NCBI RefSeq assembly: GCF_030272615.1
Contig: NC_081406.1
Coordinates: 213,072,997-213,136,996, forward strand
Direction: 5' to 3'
DNA from: Cryptomeria japonica
Taxonomy: Eukaryota > Streptophyta > Pinopsida > Cupressales > Cupressaceae
Length of the DNA: 64,000 nt
The translations under genes were made by a program, and so were the position numbers. Below are positions 11,700 through 23,133 of this stretch, one piece after another (the stretch's first letter is position 1; every line of letters begins with the position of its first letter). A model generated the notes under the pieces. The model did not search any database. It had not been told where the DNA came from and saw only the letters and a program-made list of their open reading frames with translations.

Positions 11700-12739
11700 T
11701 TAATGAAAATATAACTAAACCTGGTGAGTGTCAATTGCCAATAGATCAGAGCACCTAGATCTTAGAGAGTAGTTAACAAAGTAGGAGAGATGGCAGATAG
11801 GCTACACAGATTTGATTTTGTTCAACGGTTCTAGAGACCAGATGACATGGGTGAGTCAATATGTATGTGAACCTTTCTTTGTATATTTTTTTGCATTTAT
11901 TGCTTCAATTCATACATTGTAGGATAGTTAAGCAAAACACATAATCAACATTTTAGGGCTTAGCGCATATAGGTTAGGCTTGCACATGTAAAGGATAAAC
12001 GGTCATGTCTAGGTTGAATTAGGCCGTGTTTATGTATGTAATCAAATCTATGCACAAGTACGGACACATTTGTGATAGACAAGCGCGTTTATGACAAAAA
12101 GGTGCGTTTAGGTAAAATAGAGCCACGTCTATGAGAAACAAGCACACCTATGAGGTTAAAAGGTGTATATGTCCAACAGTGTCGCATATATGCTAAGAAA
12201 GCACGTCTGTGTTGTAAAAAAATGTATAGATTGGGTAAAAGCACGTCTATGTAGTAGAAACATGTATGTGTCTAGGATAGGTAGAAATTGATAGTTCTAT
12301 GATGAACATATGCTATCATTTTATAAACTATTGAGAAGATTCACTCAATAGGTTCCCTAAGGAGACAAACTAAAAGATAGGCTAGAATTGACAATTTTGT
12401 GATAAACATATGCTGCCAATTGAATAAACTGCTGAGAGGATTCATGCAACAAGTGCCCTAAATAGGTAGGTTTGCTAAGATGAATATAGGATAAGTTGTC
12501 CAATTGATAAAATCTGGTGAGTGCTATAGAAAAATAGGATCAAGTGCAATGTGATAAACATATAGACTAATAGGATGCAATTCCATGTGATAAACATAAG
12601 CATTAGAATAGAAGTAGCACTATGTGATGAACATGAGTACCACTAGGATTGACACAATTGGTTTGACTGGATGCACGAGTACTTGCCCTAGATATAGTCT
12701 AGAGAGATATTTCCATTGATTCACTGCTTATGACCAAAG
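11700..12739. other. Upstream and probable first-intron region of the PMD pseudogene
   Basis: No gene seen beyond a possible short first exon (ATG 11790, MADRLHRFDFVQRF, ending before a GGTGAGT donor-like site near 11850). Two kinds of degenerate repeat fill the rest: words like GCACGTCTATG between 11950 and 12270, and a roughly 100-bp tandem pair at 12275-12474. An AG at 12738-12739 precedes the first PMD-coding block and could be the acceptor. Confidence 0.4.
12275..12474. repeat. Degenerate 100-bp tandem duplication
   Basis: GTAGAAATTGATAGTTCTAT at 12281 and GCTAGAATTGACAATTTTGT at 12381 begin two diverged copies. Both continue with GAT(G/A)AACATATGCT, AAACT(A/G)(T/C)TGAGA and GATTCA blocks. 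Confidence 0.6.
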
Positions 12740-13666
12740 TTGACCTTTGAGAAGTGTGATGCCATTGAGGTTATGTGCTTGACACATGTGTTATACAAGC
12801 TAGAGATTAGGACAAACACTGGATTTATGACTACTCTTATGGAGAGATGGCACTCAAAGACTTCAACACTTCATTTTGTAATTGGCAAGATGTCAGTCAC
12901 TTTAGAGGATGCATACAAGATACTACAAGGTTTGATCCATGGGGATCTCGTAGTGTACGACTAAGAGGGAGACAGGGATGCACTCCAATGAGTCTTTGCA
13001 GAACCCAATTTGGAGTTGAGACCAGGACACCTAATCTAGGATGTCATGTATTCCAACAGACAAAGGATAAGAATTATGGTGGGAGGGATTATGGGCAATT
13101 TTTTATGTCTCGACAGGGCTACATGGAGGTTAACTATCAGATGGGGATGACATTGGAGATCCTTGTCATAGAGCACAAGAGATTCACATGGGGACCATGC
13201 AATTTGGCACATCTGTACCATGAGTAGCACTAGTTTGTTTACCTTGGTTGCTATGGATTAGGGTGTGGGGTTACACTACTACAGGTGTGGGCTTACGAGC
13301 ATATTACTGGGACTAGGCCGATTCACTTCAAATTCAGAGGACATGGGAAACCCTGTGCACATTTATATAGCATGATTACTTCCCAGCCATAGATTGAGAA
13401 GGTAGATTACTGGTGACATGTTATTGATGATATTGATAGTATTATATGGAGGCCATAATTAGACTGTGAGGCCTATAAGGAGGATGCTACACAACTGCTA
13501 TTTTGTCTTAGGAGTAGAAATCTGATTGGGTGGACTCCATATATTTTGGATAGACACTTGGTTGACATGGTGTGCAAGTAGTTTGGTCAATAGCAGAGGA
13601 TGCCATAGGGTTTGGGTGAGTTTACCTAGACGGTTAGAGAATAGGGTTGTTGGGGACCTTTTTGTC

Positions 13667-13671
13667 ATATG
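13667..13671. other. Target-site duplication ATATG, left
   Basis: ATATG lies immediately left of the 5' LTR and is repeated exactly at 20203-20207. Together they define a complete single insertion. Confidence 0.93.
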
Positions 13672-14445
13672 TGTTGGCATATGCACACTCCAATGAGACA
13701 TTGAAGGTGATTGAAGGTTTTTTCATTGATGGTAACCTTACAATCCTATGGCACCGGCAATGCATCACATCGGCATCAATAGATCACACTCTACACTGGC
13801 ACCGGTAGAAAAAGGAAGCATACTGGCACAAAGGCCGACAAGATTTTTGATATATTATATTGTGTTTATTATTGTAAAAACTTTGTAAGACGACTTGGCA
13901 TATTGTAAAATGACTCTCATATATAAGAGAGATCATTGTAGACATTTTATATGTATGGAGAAAAATTAGGAGGTAGACCTATTATGTGAAATATAGGTTA
14001 AGGGGTATATGTAAAGAACAGAGCAGAAACTAGTACTGAATGTTGCATTGAAGATGCTATTGTAAAGCAGTACAAGACATTGGATTTGCATAATCCACAT
14101 TGTAAGTCAGTGAGACTTCCCATTGAGCAGTGAGCTCTAGGCACTTGGCCTTTCTGCATGTACAGGCCCCCTATTGCAAGTAATATTCCCTTATTGGCCA
14201 GTAAGTGAATATTGTGGGTCACAAATCCCACCGAGGTTTTTCCCACATCGGGTTTCCTCGTTAAAATCTTGTGTTATGGTGTGTTTCTTATGTGGTTAAT
14301 TTCATTTTTGTTTATTGCATTATTTCTTGCATACCGGTACACTGTTATAATATGTTTTGCATGTCTTAAGTCAAGAAGTTCAACTTATCGGTTAGATACT
14401 GATTCACCCCCCCCCCCCCTCTCAGTATCTATGGGAATCCTAACA
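13672..14445 (+). repeat. 5' LTR, copy B
   Basis: 774 bp, TG...CA bounded. A TATA box lies at 13920-13926. The 3' portion carries the conserved CACAAATCCCACCGAGG block and a long C-run (14407-14419) before CTCTCAGTATCT. Confidence 0.93.
13920..13926 (+). promoter_or_regulatory. Predicted TATA box of the copy B LTR
   Basis: TATATAA inside GACTCTCATATATAAGAGAG. The same box is at 19681-19687 in the 3' LTR, 23631-23637 in copy C and 40134-40140 in the solo LTR. It is decayed to TATGTAA in the 3' LTR of copy C. Conservation at a fixed LTR position supports a U3 core promoter. Confidence 0.65.
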
Positions 14446-14447
14446 AT

Positions 14448-14460
14448 TGGTATCAGAGCC
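14448..14460 (+). other. Primer binding site, initiator-Met tRNA (copy B)
   Basis: TGGTATCAGAGCC, two bases after the LTR end: the standard tRNA-iMet site of plant copia elements, here undamaged. Confidence 0.93.
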
Positions 14461-14516
14461 TGGTCCTCTATTTTCATAAGCCTAACAGCTTGAGGAAGAT
14501 CTTGACACTAGTAGAC

Positions 14517-15698
14517 ATGGAAAATCTGATGAAGCAACTTGAAGTAGCTCTCTCAGACTATGATATAGAAAAATTGAAAAATATCAAACTAGAAGATGAT
14601 CTAAAAGCAGCTCAGGATATCATTCAAGCACTTCAAGAGAATCTTACTATTGCAAGAAATAAGAGAAGAGAACTTTGTGAAAAGATGCAAAATGAGAATG
14701 ATGAAAAGGAATCGCTTAATGATATGTTAAGTAAGCTGAAACTGGAGAACATAACTACAAAGAATGAAATGCAGGATATGACTATGAGATTTTGTAAAGA
14801 GATTGAAGATAGGAAGAAGAATGAAGAAGAATTGACCAGAAGACTAAGTGATGCACCAAATGAGAACACAAGACTCAGCTATGAAAATGACCTTTTGAAG
14901 ACAGATCTGATGCATACACAAAATGACTTAAATGAACTGATTAGACAGAAAGAGATCTTACAAAGAGAACTAGATATTTCAAATCAACACAAAGACAAAC
15001 TCAAGAAAAGCTCAGAAGAACTTGGTGACTTGCTGAAGATTCAAAAACCTAATGATGATACTTGTGGAATTGGCTTCGAAGCAGGAGAAAGCTCCGGTAC
15101 TGCAAACACTTAGGATCATAACAAACCAGTAAGACAACCTAATGCTTATAAATTCAATGGAAAATGATTTAATTGTAATAAGTATGGGCATAGAGAAAAT
15201 CAATGTAGATCTAGAAATTATCAGAACATCAACACACCCACCGGTTAATGTTCAAAATGTAACAAAGTTGGTCACAACTCTGAAAATTGTAGAATGAATG
15301 TAAGATGTTATGTTTGCGGAAGATTTGGACACCTATCTAATCAATGTAGAACACACATCAGCATAGGTTATGGAAAAGCTATTCAGAAAAATAATGTAAC
15401 TTGTTATGCATGTAACAAGATTGGGCATATTGCAAAATTCTAAAAAAGTAAAGGATCATCGGCAGATAACAAAAGTTCTAGCTTGAAAGGGAAAGAAAAA
15501 GTTGAAGAGGTAAAGCAAGAATTCTCAAAACAATGGATTAGAAAAGCTGACCTAAATGTTGGGAATGCTCCTCCACTAGTAGAACCAATCAATGCTTCAC
15601 CGACAGGACAAAGTGATGCTTCACCGGCAGGACAGAGTGCTGCTTCACCGACAGGATAGAGCGATACTCCACCGACAGGAAGCTCTTCATCAAACTGA
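14517..15698 (+). pseudogene. Gag-like protein, copy B: coiled coil plus four CCHC knuckles
   Basis: The best start is ATG 14517 (MENLMKQLEVALSDYD), aligned with ATG 24227 of copy C. Residues 1-190 are charged heptad helix (coiled coil). Zinc knuckles follow at about 15167-15441: unit 1 FNCNKYGHRENQC with its first Cys codon now TGA, CSKCNKVGHNSENC, CYVCGRFGHLSNQC, and CYACNKIGHIAKF with its last Cys changed to a stop. The tail carries a short repeat of SP(T/A)GQS. The frame runs without a shift to TGA 15696 but has stops at 15111 and in or beside the knuckles. It would assemble particles and bind RNA. It lacks the UBN2 N-domain typical of copia Gag. Confidence 0.8.
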
Positions 15699-16005
15699 AG
15701 AAAATCTTCTTTGAGGGTTTGGCAATAAATGAGACATATGCTATTATTCCCTTGGTTAGAGATGAGAAGTTGGAAATTACTTCATTATCGGTAGACAATG
15801 TTAAGTGAACACTTAATCGACATGCATTAATTATGGTAGATGGCAAATAAACACTATAAATTTATGGTTTTGGCTCCATTTCAATTCACCGTGATTTCAA
15901 ATATTCGTAGAGCGCAAAATTTGCAGAGCTAGGGGATTTCAAGCAAAGAGGCGAAGCACTTCAAGCAATCAATCCATCAAAAGATAGAAAAAGGTATTTA
16001 TCATC

Positions 16006-19000
16006 TTGGCATCCACCTCTGCACTTGAATATATAGCAAACCCTACTATAGTCAAAGTCATAAAACACCCTAGGCCCATGTTTCAACTTGTTCCTGAGGT
16101 AGCAAAGAAAGATGACAATGTAGGTGATTTTTCTCAAATTCCAAAAGGAGTTGTTTATGCTGAAGACCCCAGAATTTACATCCACTGCAACATAGAGGAA
16201 TTAGGAAATGAAGAAATCAAAACAATGTATAAATCTGTCATATGTGATGAATCCGGAAATGTAAAACTGGAACATAAAATTATTGAAACCCTAGGATTTA
16301 CTGAAATCCTCTGCATCCCTGAATTTCCCAAGGATGTGATTAGGATAGTCTTAAGCAGGGTACATGGTGAATTTTTCTAGTTAGATGCGATTCACAAAAT
16401 CACCAAGGAAGCTGTGAAAGCTGTCACAGGGTTACCGACCACCAATAAAAGGCCAAATAAAACCAAGAAGGTCTCAAATGACCTAGTTACTAAGCTAACT
16501 GGTACAACATCCGACAGAATGTCCTTAAGGGTAAATGATGTAATAGATAAAAATGTGAGATTTGTTAGCATGATATTAGGGTATAAAGCAACTCATGCAA
16601 ATAGAATCAATTTAGTCTCAAGTTTATGCATTAAGAGTGCTTATGACATGATCATAGATAACGCAAAAATTGATATATGTGAGTGGTTGAAGGATGAGTT
16701 AATTGACAACCTAGGGAAGATTAAGAAGGATAAGAAAGAAACTTTTAGGTTTGGAAATCTGCTAGTATGTTTGATGCTACATATAACCAAACAAGTTCCT
16801 AGTATAGGTTACAAAGAATGTGGATTTGATATACTGGTAGGTAAATAGCTAACAAAATTATTCAACAATATGGGAGAAGATAAGGAACACAATATCCATG
16901 ATTTCTTTCAAGCACTTAAGGCCAAAATGAAGAAGAGAATCAGATTATCACAAAAGATTGTTGACAAATATAAGGATGAAATATGTTTTGTAATAAAAAA
17001 GGATGAGATATGGATGGAAGCAATCATCCCAAGGACAATTTGGGTAACAGAAATGGGTTATGAGACTGATGACCTCATCATTGAAACATATGATAAAGCA
17101 CTTCTAGAAGCACCAAATGAACCAAAGGAAGAAGTATTTGGTAGTGCCGAGACCATAGAAAAATAAATTCAATCTAAGAAGAGAGTGAAAAAGGTCGAAG
17201 CAGTTGTGAGAAGAGGTTCTAGATAGGCAAAGGCCATTAAAGAAGATGTGATGAAACAAATAGGTATTACTGAGGAAGCGTTAGGAACCTTACAACCTGA
17301 AACTCACCTATCAGTGGTAGGCACTTCTTTGGACAATGACATGCCTGCAACTTTCAAGAGAGTTGTAAGAAAAAGAGATCCCTCACCAGCAACCACATCC
17401 TCACCCAGGAGGACAAGACAAAAACAACAAGCAGTGAGATCTCTGGTTAAGAAGATGACACCAAAGAAGAAACTGATACCTAAGAAGAAGAAGAGGACAA
17501 ATCAGGACATGGCCCTCCTTGACATACTATTGACTAAAATTACAGAGGAAGGAAAACTAAAGAATATAGAAAAATTGTATAACACTCTGACAACAGATGA
17601 AAATGAACAAGTAGAAAACAGTGTTATTTTGCACATGGACATGTATAAGAAATTTTTTATGGATGTAGCAGATGAAGTACCAAATGAATTATTTCGAAGA
17701 TTGGAAGCAAGAAGACAAGTAGTAGTAGAACTTGACAAGAAAATCAAGATAGAAAAGCTACTTGCTATGTACCCGGTGAACTCACCCAAAGAAATTGATG
17801 ATTTAATTGCTGAAGCCAACCGGTCAGTATTCTCTACTGCACACCAGCACATTGCATTAATGGTAGGAAGAGCTAATGAGGTGACTAAAGAAATAGAAAA
17901 TACATGGGACACATTCCTAGTTGAAAAAGAAAAACAGGAAGAATACATGAGCCATAAACCTACAAAGGTATAACAGAAGGACAAGGACAAAGGTAAAGGT
18001 AAAGTTGGTGGACCACCCAGTATCAAAGTTAAAGACAAATTAACCCCACCTCCTTTGAGTAGTCCATTGGTAACAACAACAACAACTACAGAAGATCAAC
18101 CGATGATTAAAAGTATGAATGAACAGGATGTCAATCCTAATCCTGAAGTCTTATATACAGTAGATGTTGATACACAAAAGATCAACATTATAGTGGACAA
18201 AGATACAATTGGTAAGATAGACATGGATAGTACGCCACTGGTCACTGAGAAAACTGAGGCAGAGCAACAAACAGAGAGACAAGAAGAGCAACAGGCTCCA
18301 AAACAGGGACAAGTTCACATGGAAACAACTCCACCGGCAACTGGAGAAGACCAAAAACCATTGCTTAAAGAAATGGAAATACAGTCTGACCTACTAGAGG
18401 TCACAACAAGCTTGGTTACTTCTACCAGCAGCGGTATTTAGAATATTGGTTCCTCATCAGCAGGATATAAATCAACCAATGTAATAGAAGTACTCTTAGA
18501 TTCAATTAAGAAGATAACAGATTGCAGCTCAAAAGCTTATAAGGCTATAGATGACACCATACCAATTTTGAAGAGGCTAGCTCCTAACTATAACATAGAC
18601 AATAAGGATTCATTAAATCAAATTAAAATTTTATCAAAATACATCAATGAAAACACAGTGACAATTGAGCAAGAGGCTTTGAAGAATAAGGTAGAAATTG
18701 AAAAGCAAAAATTCTTTGAAAATCAGATAAACAAGTGTACTAGAGAATTTGACACACTTCTACCGGAACTATGTAATTTACTAAAAGAGTTCAAGACTTT
18801 GTACAAAGACACCTGCAAGACAAACCTACTAACAACTGATATAGATAAACAAATAAGCAAGGTATAGGATGAAATAAATAAACTTTCAGATAATTTTGTT
18901 AATTCACCAGATACACTATTAGTTTTTGAACAACATATAACAAATTTTGAGGATGAATTACTAAAGTTGGGAAGAGAAAAGGAGAAAATAGAGAATAAGG

Positions 19001-19221
19001 CAAAAAGTTTAAGGTTAAGATTGGGTCCAAGATTGGACTATCTAGCATTCATTCAAAAAGAGATATCTGAGGTATTTGTACAGGGACAAAGGACACCAAC
19101 AGAGCACATGAAACATCTCACTGGTACAGTTCAAAGGACAGAAATAGCTATCAGAGACAATAAATTTATGGAGAGTATAAACTTAATTTTGACAGATCTA
19201 TTTCAAATTGTAACTACCTAG
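16006..19221 (+). pseudogene. ORF2, copy B: 1072-codon protein of unknown function
   Basis: It occupies the place of pol. The start codon is now TTG (TTGGCATCC) where copies A, C and D have ATG. One frame runs 3.2 kb without any frameshift, broken only by stops at 16378, 16846, 17164, 17224, 17971, 18439 and 18865. Regions: N-domain 1-280 (DPRIYIHCNIEELGNEEI, LSRVHGEFF, RVNDVIDKNVRFVSMILGY, CEWLKDELIDNL, FRFGNLLVCL); a basic segment (KKMTPKKKLIPKKKKRTNQ); a helical domain (KLYNTLTTDENEQVENSVIL); a T/P/E-rich linker; and a C-terminal coiled coil to 19221. There is no polymerase, nuclease or protease motif. It could be a chromatin-targeting or Gag-partner protein; this is a guess. Confidence 0.8.
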
Positions 19222-19420
19222 TTACAAGGTTGAAACCACAAACTCTACCGACATCTTGACAACCTTTGTCATTGATGCCAAAGGGGGAGTAGTGGTATGA
19301 GAAAATTCAATATCACAGGAATCATATGCTCAGGGGGAGCACATATTTTTGGTAACACTTTTGGAGCTCACATTTTTGGATACACTTTTGAAATTTCTCA
19401 TGAGTGTTGCCATCAATGCC

Positions 19421-19431
19421 AAAGGGGGAGA
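19421..19431 (+). other. Polypurine tract, copy B
   Basis: AAAGGGGGAGA precedes the 3' LTR by one base. Related tracts CCAAAGGGGGAGTAG (about 19279) and CTCAGGGGGAGCAC (about 19329) lie upstream. Confidence 0.85.
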
Positions 19432-19432
19432 T

Positions 19433-20202
19433 TGTTGGCATATGCACACTCCAATGAGACATTGAAGGTGATTGAAGGTTTTGTCATTGATGGAAACCTT
19501 ACAATCCTATGGCATCGGCAAGGCATCACATCGGCATCAACAAATCAAACTCTACACCAGCACCGGTAGGAAAAGGAAGCATACTGGCACAGAGGCCAAC
19601 AGGATTTTTGATATATTATATTTTGTTTATTATTGTAAAAACTTTGTAAGCCAACTTGGCATAATGTAAAATGACTCTCATATATAAGAGAGATCATTGT
19701 AGACATTTTATATGTATGGAGAAAAATTAGGAGGCAGACCTATTATACGAAATATAGGTTAAGGGGTATATGTAAAGAACATAGCAGAAACCAGTACTGA
19801 ATCTAGCATTGAAGATGCTACTGTAAAGCAATACAAGACATTGGATTTGTATAATCCACATTGTAAGTCAGTGAGACTTCCCATTGAGTAGTGAGCTCTA
19901 GGCACTTGGCCTTCCTGCATGTGTAGGCCCCCTATTGTAAGTAATATTCCCTTGTTGGCCAGTAAGTGAATATTGTGGGTCACAAATCCCACTGAGGTTT
20001 TTCCCACTCTGGGTTTCCTCGTTAAAATCTTGTGTTATGGTGTGTTTCTTATGTGGTTACTTTCATTTCTATTTATTGCATTATTTCTTGCATACCGGCA
20101 CACTGTTATAATATGTTGTGCATGTTTTAAGTCAAGAAATTCAACTTACCAGTTAGATACTGATTCACCCCCCCCCTCTCAGTATCTGTGGGAATCCTAA
20201 CA
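19433..20202 (+). repeat. 3' LTR, copy B
   Basis: 770 bp. It matches the 5' LTR throughout with scattered substitutions, starts TGTTGGCATATGC and ends GGGAATCCTAACA. Confidence 0.93.
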
Positions 20203-20207
20203 ATATG
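20203..20207. other. Target-site duplication ATATG, right
   Basis: Exact repeat of 13667-13671, directly after the LTR end. Confidence 0.93.
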
Positions 20208-21103
20208 ATGTGACAGTTACCTAGTTAGAGTAGTTGGTGTTGATGCCTTGGGATATGTTGGCAAATGTTATTGATGTAGGCATGGATGATGAGTACATGA
20301 CTTATTTTGTAGCTCATCCATTTCCTAGACTGAAAGACCCATTAGAGCCCATTCCTGCAACAAGGGAGGAGGATGATGATGAGGATGGGGGTGGAGGCCA
20401 ATGGAGGAGAGATAGGAGGGGGGAGCTAGGAGGATGGTGCGAGGTAGGGGTAGACCTAGGGATGGAGGTAGGGTAGAGGGTGTTGAGGGATGTGGAGAGG
20501 AAGGGCAGGGAGACAGACCACCGAGGCCACACAAGGGTAGAGGGGGACAAGTGTTATAGGTTCCAGTCTAGGTACATGGACATGGATAGGTACTATCCAG
20601 GAAGGAACAGGTACAGGTACAAGATGCCCCAGAACAAGATAAGAAGGATGAGGGAGCCCAGGGAGGAGAGGAGGAAGAGTATGAGGTACTCATGCTATGA
20701 GAGATCACACAAGGTCAATTCAATAAGATCAAGGATATCAAGTGGGATGTCTTGGTTGAGGTGACAGTTGGCAGATATGTAGTGAGAGAGATGAGGCCAT
20801 ACAAAGATATATGAATGCAAAGGAGACTATACGAGTGACTAGGGCTACAACTATAGGTGATACTACATCAGGGTTTTCTTTCTTCCTCTATGAAGTGGAT
20901 GAGATAACCTACTAGAGGAACCTCTATTATTCTATAGTACCTCTAGAGTTGAGGGCAGGGAGCTACAGGAGAGCTTCACGCTCTACTACTATTGGCAGAG
21001 ATAGGAGGGGAGCATCCAATGGCGGATTCATGGGTCCACCCGCACCACCAGGAGGAGGAGGGGACAGACGAGGTGATCTAGGGGTGGGTACTTCAAGTGC
21101 TTA
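20203..21103 (+). pseudogene. PMD pseudogene, 3' part after the copy B insertion
   Basis: The sequence continues the interrupted PMD locus. No strong domain is left. It has D/E-rich then G/R-rich stretches (around 20350-20560) and a proline/glycine tail (GPPAPPGGGGDRRGD near 21033), like the low-complexity C-termini of long PMD proteins. Stops are frequent in every frame. The assignment rests on position and the ATATG junction more than on motifs. Confidence 0.5.
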
Positions 21104-22007
21104 GATTCCATCGAGGCTAGGCAACTCTGAGGGAGGATCATCATCATAGCTCTCAAGGATCCCATTTTGTATCAGTTTTTGTATGATTCTATAGACACCT
21201 TTGGGTGATTTTGTATCTATATGATATTTTGATACCATTGTATTATGGCACATATATTTTTGATATATATATGAGATGATCCATCCTTACGGAAGCTATA
21301 TGCATATGTTCCTAGGTGATGTTTATATATGTGTTATGATTATGTGATGTGATGCAATGATTTTATATGATGATGCATGTTTTATGGATACATGTTTTTA
21401 CTATGATGTTATGATTCTTATCGTGCTTAATGAGATGGATATGTATATGACAAAATGCAATATATATTTGTTCTTTTCTGGATTTATATGTATGCTTATG
21501 AGTTATCTATATGATGAGATGCATGATCTACATTTTCTCCTTTTATGTTTTATATGTAAATGCTTATGTTAGATGCTAATCAGTGATGTGTGCAAGATGT
21601 GATGCTATCATGATATCTATATGCATTTATTATGATATGCTAACATGTATTGATATAGGTGAAAACTATATGAAATGTAGATCTTTATTTTTGTTATTAT
21701 GCTTAGTCATATGATAACAGGATACATGGACTCAAGAAGGGAAAGATGAGGAAATTGGGATGGAAGGTAGAAGATATGAAAGTGAAAGAGCTTCTTGTTC
21801 TTTATCACTATTGATCTTTATTATGGAAGCATAGGTTAGGACAATCTAGGTATAGGTTTGACCCAGAAAGTCATTATACCCATTTGCATGAAGATCAAAT
21901 AGTCACAAACAATGAATTACCTAGTTCATACTAGACTCACAATATCCTCATATCCTTGGATGAGCCATAGAATTACTAAGAGATAGTCCACAAGTAGGAA
22001 AATAGGT
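21104..22007. other. A/T-rich sequence without genes
   Basis: Rich in TATATGAT, TGATG and TTATGATG words, possibly the old 3' flank of the PMD locus. I see no coding or RNA gene here. It is contiguous, before the solo-LTR insertion, with 39158 onward. Confidence 0.5.
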
Positions 22008-22012
22008 GAACA
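22008..22012. other. Target-site duplication GAACA, left
   Basis: GAACA is repeated exactly at 39158-39162 across the whole nested block. Confidence 0.85.
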
Positions 22013-22309
22013 TGTTAGACACGATGCACCACTAAGAGGGGGAGGGGGTGAATCAGTGGTTCTCAAACTTTTCCCTTTAGCTATCCTATTTGAGCATACC
22101 GGTTTGAGGTTCTAATTTAATGTAGACTTACAAATTAGTGGGGAGACCAACAAAGATACAATTGCACACAAAAGGCATCACATAACACTATCATGTATGA
22201 GGAAAACCCAATATGGGAAAAACATCGGTGAGCAATGTTGCTGGAGTCTACTACTCCAATCCAGCCTCACAATGAAAACATTGTTCCAAAGTTTAGGGCA
22301 CCAAACCAA

Positions 22310-22400
22310 GGAGCACCAACCCTTGACTTTATGGGATACAACCCAAAGGAGCACCAACCCATGACTTTATGGGCTATAACCCAAAGGAGCACCAACCCCT
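22310..22400. repeat. 38-bp tandem repeat, about 2.4 copies
   Basis: GGAGCACCAACCC recurs at 22310, 22348 and 22386 with (T/A)TGACTTTATGGG(A/C)TA between, inside the solo LTR. Confidence 0.85.
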
Positions 22401-23133
22401 GCACTGAGCTACAACTTAGTGTTCTTAAAGTAAACTTCAAATACAAAAGTAGTTACCTTGTTACAAGTGAATCTTGCAACCATTTCATATACCTTACTCT
22501 ACCAGTGAGATACCTTCTCTGCTACATCAACTCACTTCTCTTGCTGCTCTTCACCTCCTGCTTCTTTGCTGGTAAGCCTTACCGGTACACCTCTCCTCTT
22601 CTTCTGCTTTGCTAGATCTCCACCTTAATCTCTGCTCTTTACTGGTACAATACTTTGTCAGTTTTCTATCTACCCTTTTTGTAACCTCCTTCACTTCTAC
22701 TCTACCGGTATGACCACTACCGGTTCTACCCTTCACTCTCCCTCTTGTTTTAGATACTCTCTGGGAACTTGGCTGATTTTCTCTCACATGTAGAAGTAAC
22801 ACTTAATCACTTCACAATAGCACAATATATTTCTACTCTTCAACAACAGCTAACAATGTCTTTTGCCTTCATATTTATAGACTAGTTTTCTCACCGAAAG
22901 ACAATTCAAATTTTAGGCGGTTAGGGTTTCTTCACCATCCTTGAGGCAAACCGAATCCAATCAGATCCCATTTGATTTGATCTTCCAGACTACCAGTCTG
23001 CACAACTCTACCATTTACATGCCTCCTAGACCGTGCCTTCCATCTCTGGTGATCTTTTTTTTACCCTATCGGCTAGTCTCTTGGTCAAACACCAAGATTT
23101 GGTTCTACTTTTTCCTTCATCCATCTTGATCTC

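Larger units (their letters stand above)
11790..13671 (+). pseudogene. Plant mobile domain (PMD / MAIN-like) pseudogene, 5' part
   Basis: The block from 12740 reads FMTTLMERWHSKTSTLHFVI then GKMSVTLEDAYKILQGL, matching the PMD signature (ERW, TFH, GEMTVTLED, LLGL). After a frameshift near 12960 it continues with FTWGPCNLAHLYHE, the WG-x-LAxLYR motif, then GVTLLQVWAYEHI (LLQxWAWER) and LIGWTPYILD (WxPY). The stops after 13200 are TAG or TAA at 13225, 13231, 13391, 13456 and five more before 13671, all readable as decayed CAG/CAA. PMD proteins occur as nuclear host factors and inside plant transposons; which type this was cannot be told. Copy B splits it at 13671; the 3' part resumes at 20203. 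Confidence 0.7.
13672..20202 (+). mobile_element. Complete LTR retroelement copy B (6531 bp), Gag plus ORF2, no pol
   Basis: LTRs at 13672-14445 and 19433-20202 share TGTTGGCATATGCACACTCC starts and AATCCTAACA ends. The element also has a tRNA-iMet primer site, a polypurine tract and perfect 5-bp ATATG duplications. The internal 4987 bp encode a Gag-like protein (14517-15698) and ORF2 (16006-19221). No protease, integrase, RT or RNase H motif is seen in any frame, so it must have been mobilised in trans. The LTRs differ at roughly one base in twenty by eye, so the insertion is not very recent. It interrupts the PMD pseudogene. Confidence 0.93.

Noticed and set aside
16006-16848. Assigning ORF2's N-domain to a named plant transposon-associated domain family
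   Set aside because: The general look is reminiscent, but I could not match diagnostic residues with confidence, so no family name is given.
16840-16860. Programmed readthrough signal (TAG CTA) in ORF2 of copy B
   Set aside because: CTA after a stop can favour readthrough, but copy C has TAA CTT at the site and copy A has a sense codon, so the context is not conserved.
20234-20770. Separate genes in the Gly/Arg-rich frames after copy B
   Set aside because: Low-complexity composition, opposite-strand Ser/Pro shadow, and position within the PMD pseudogene tail.
22310-22400. CRISPR-like array
   Set aside because: Three direct repeats of a 38-bp unit without unique spacers, in plant LTR DNA; a simple tandem repeat.
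22235-22615. Protein-coding gene of about 126 codons
   Set aside because: Lies inside the solo LTR, contains its tandem repeat, and shows no domain.
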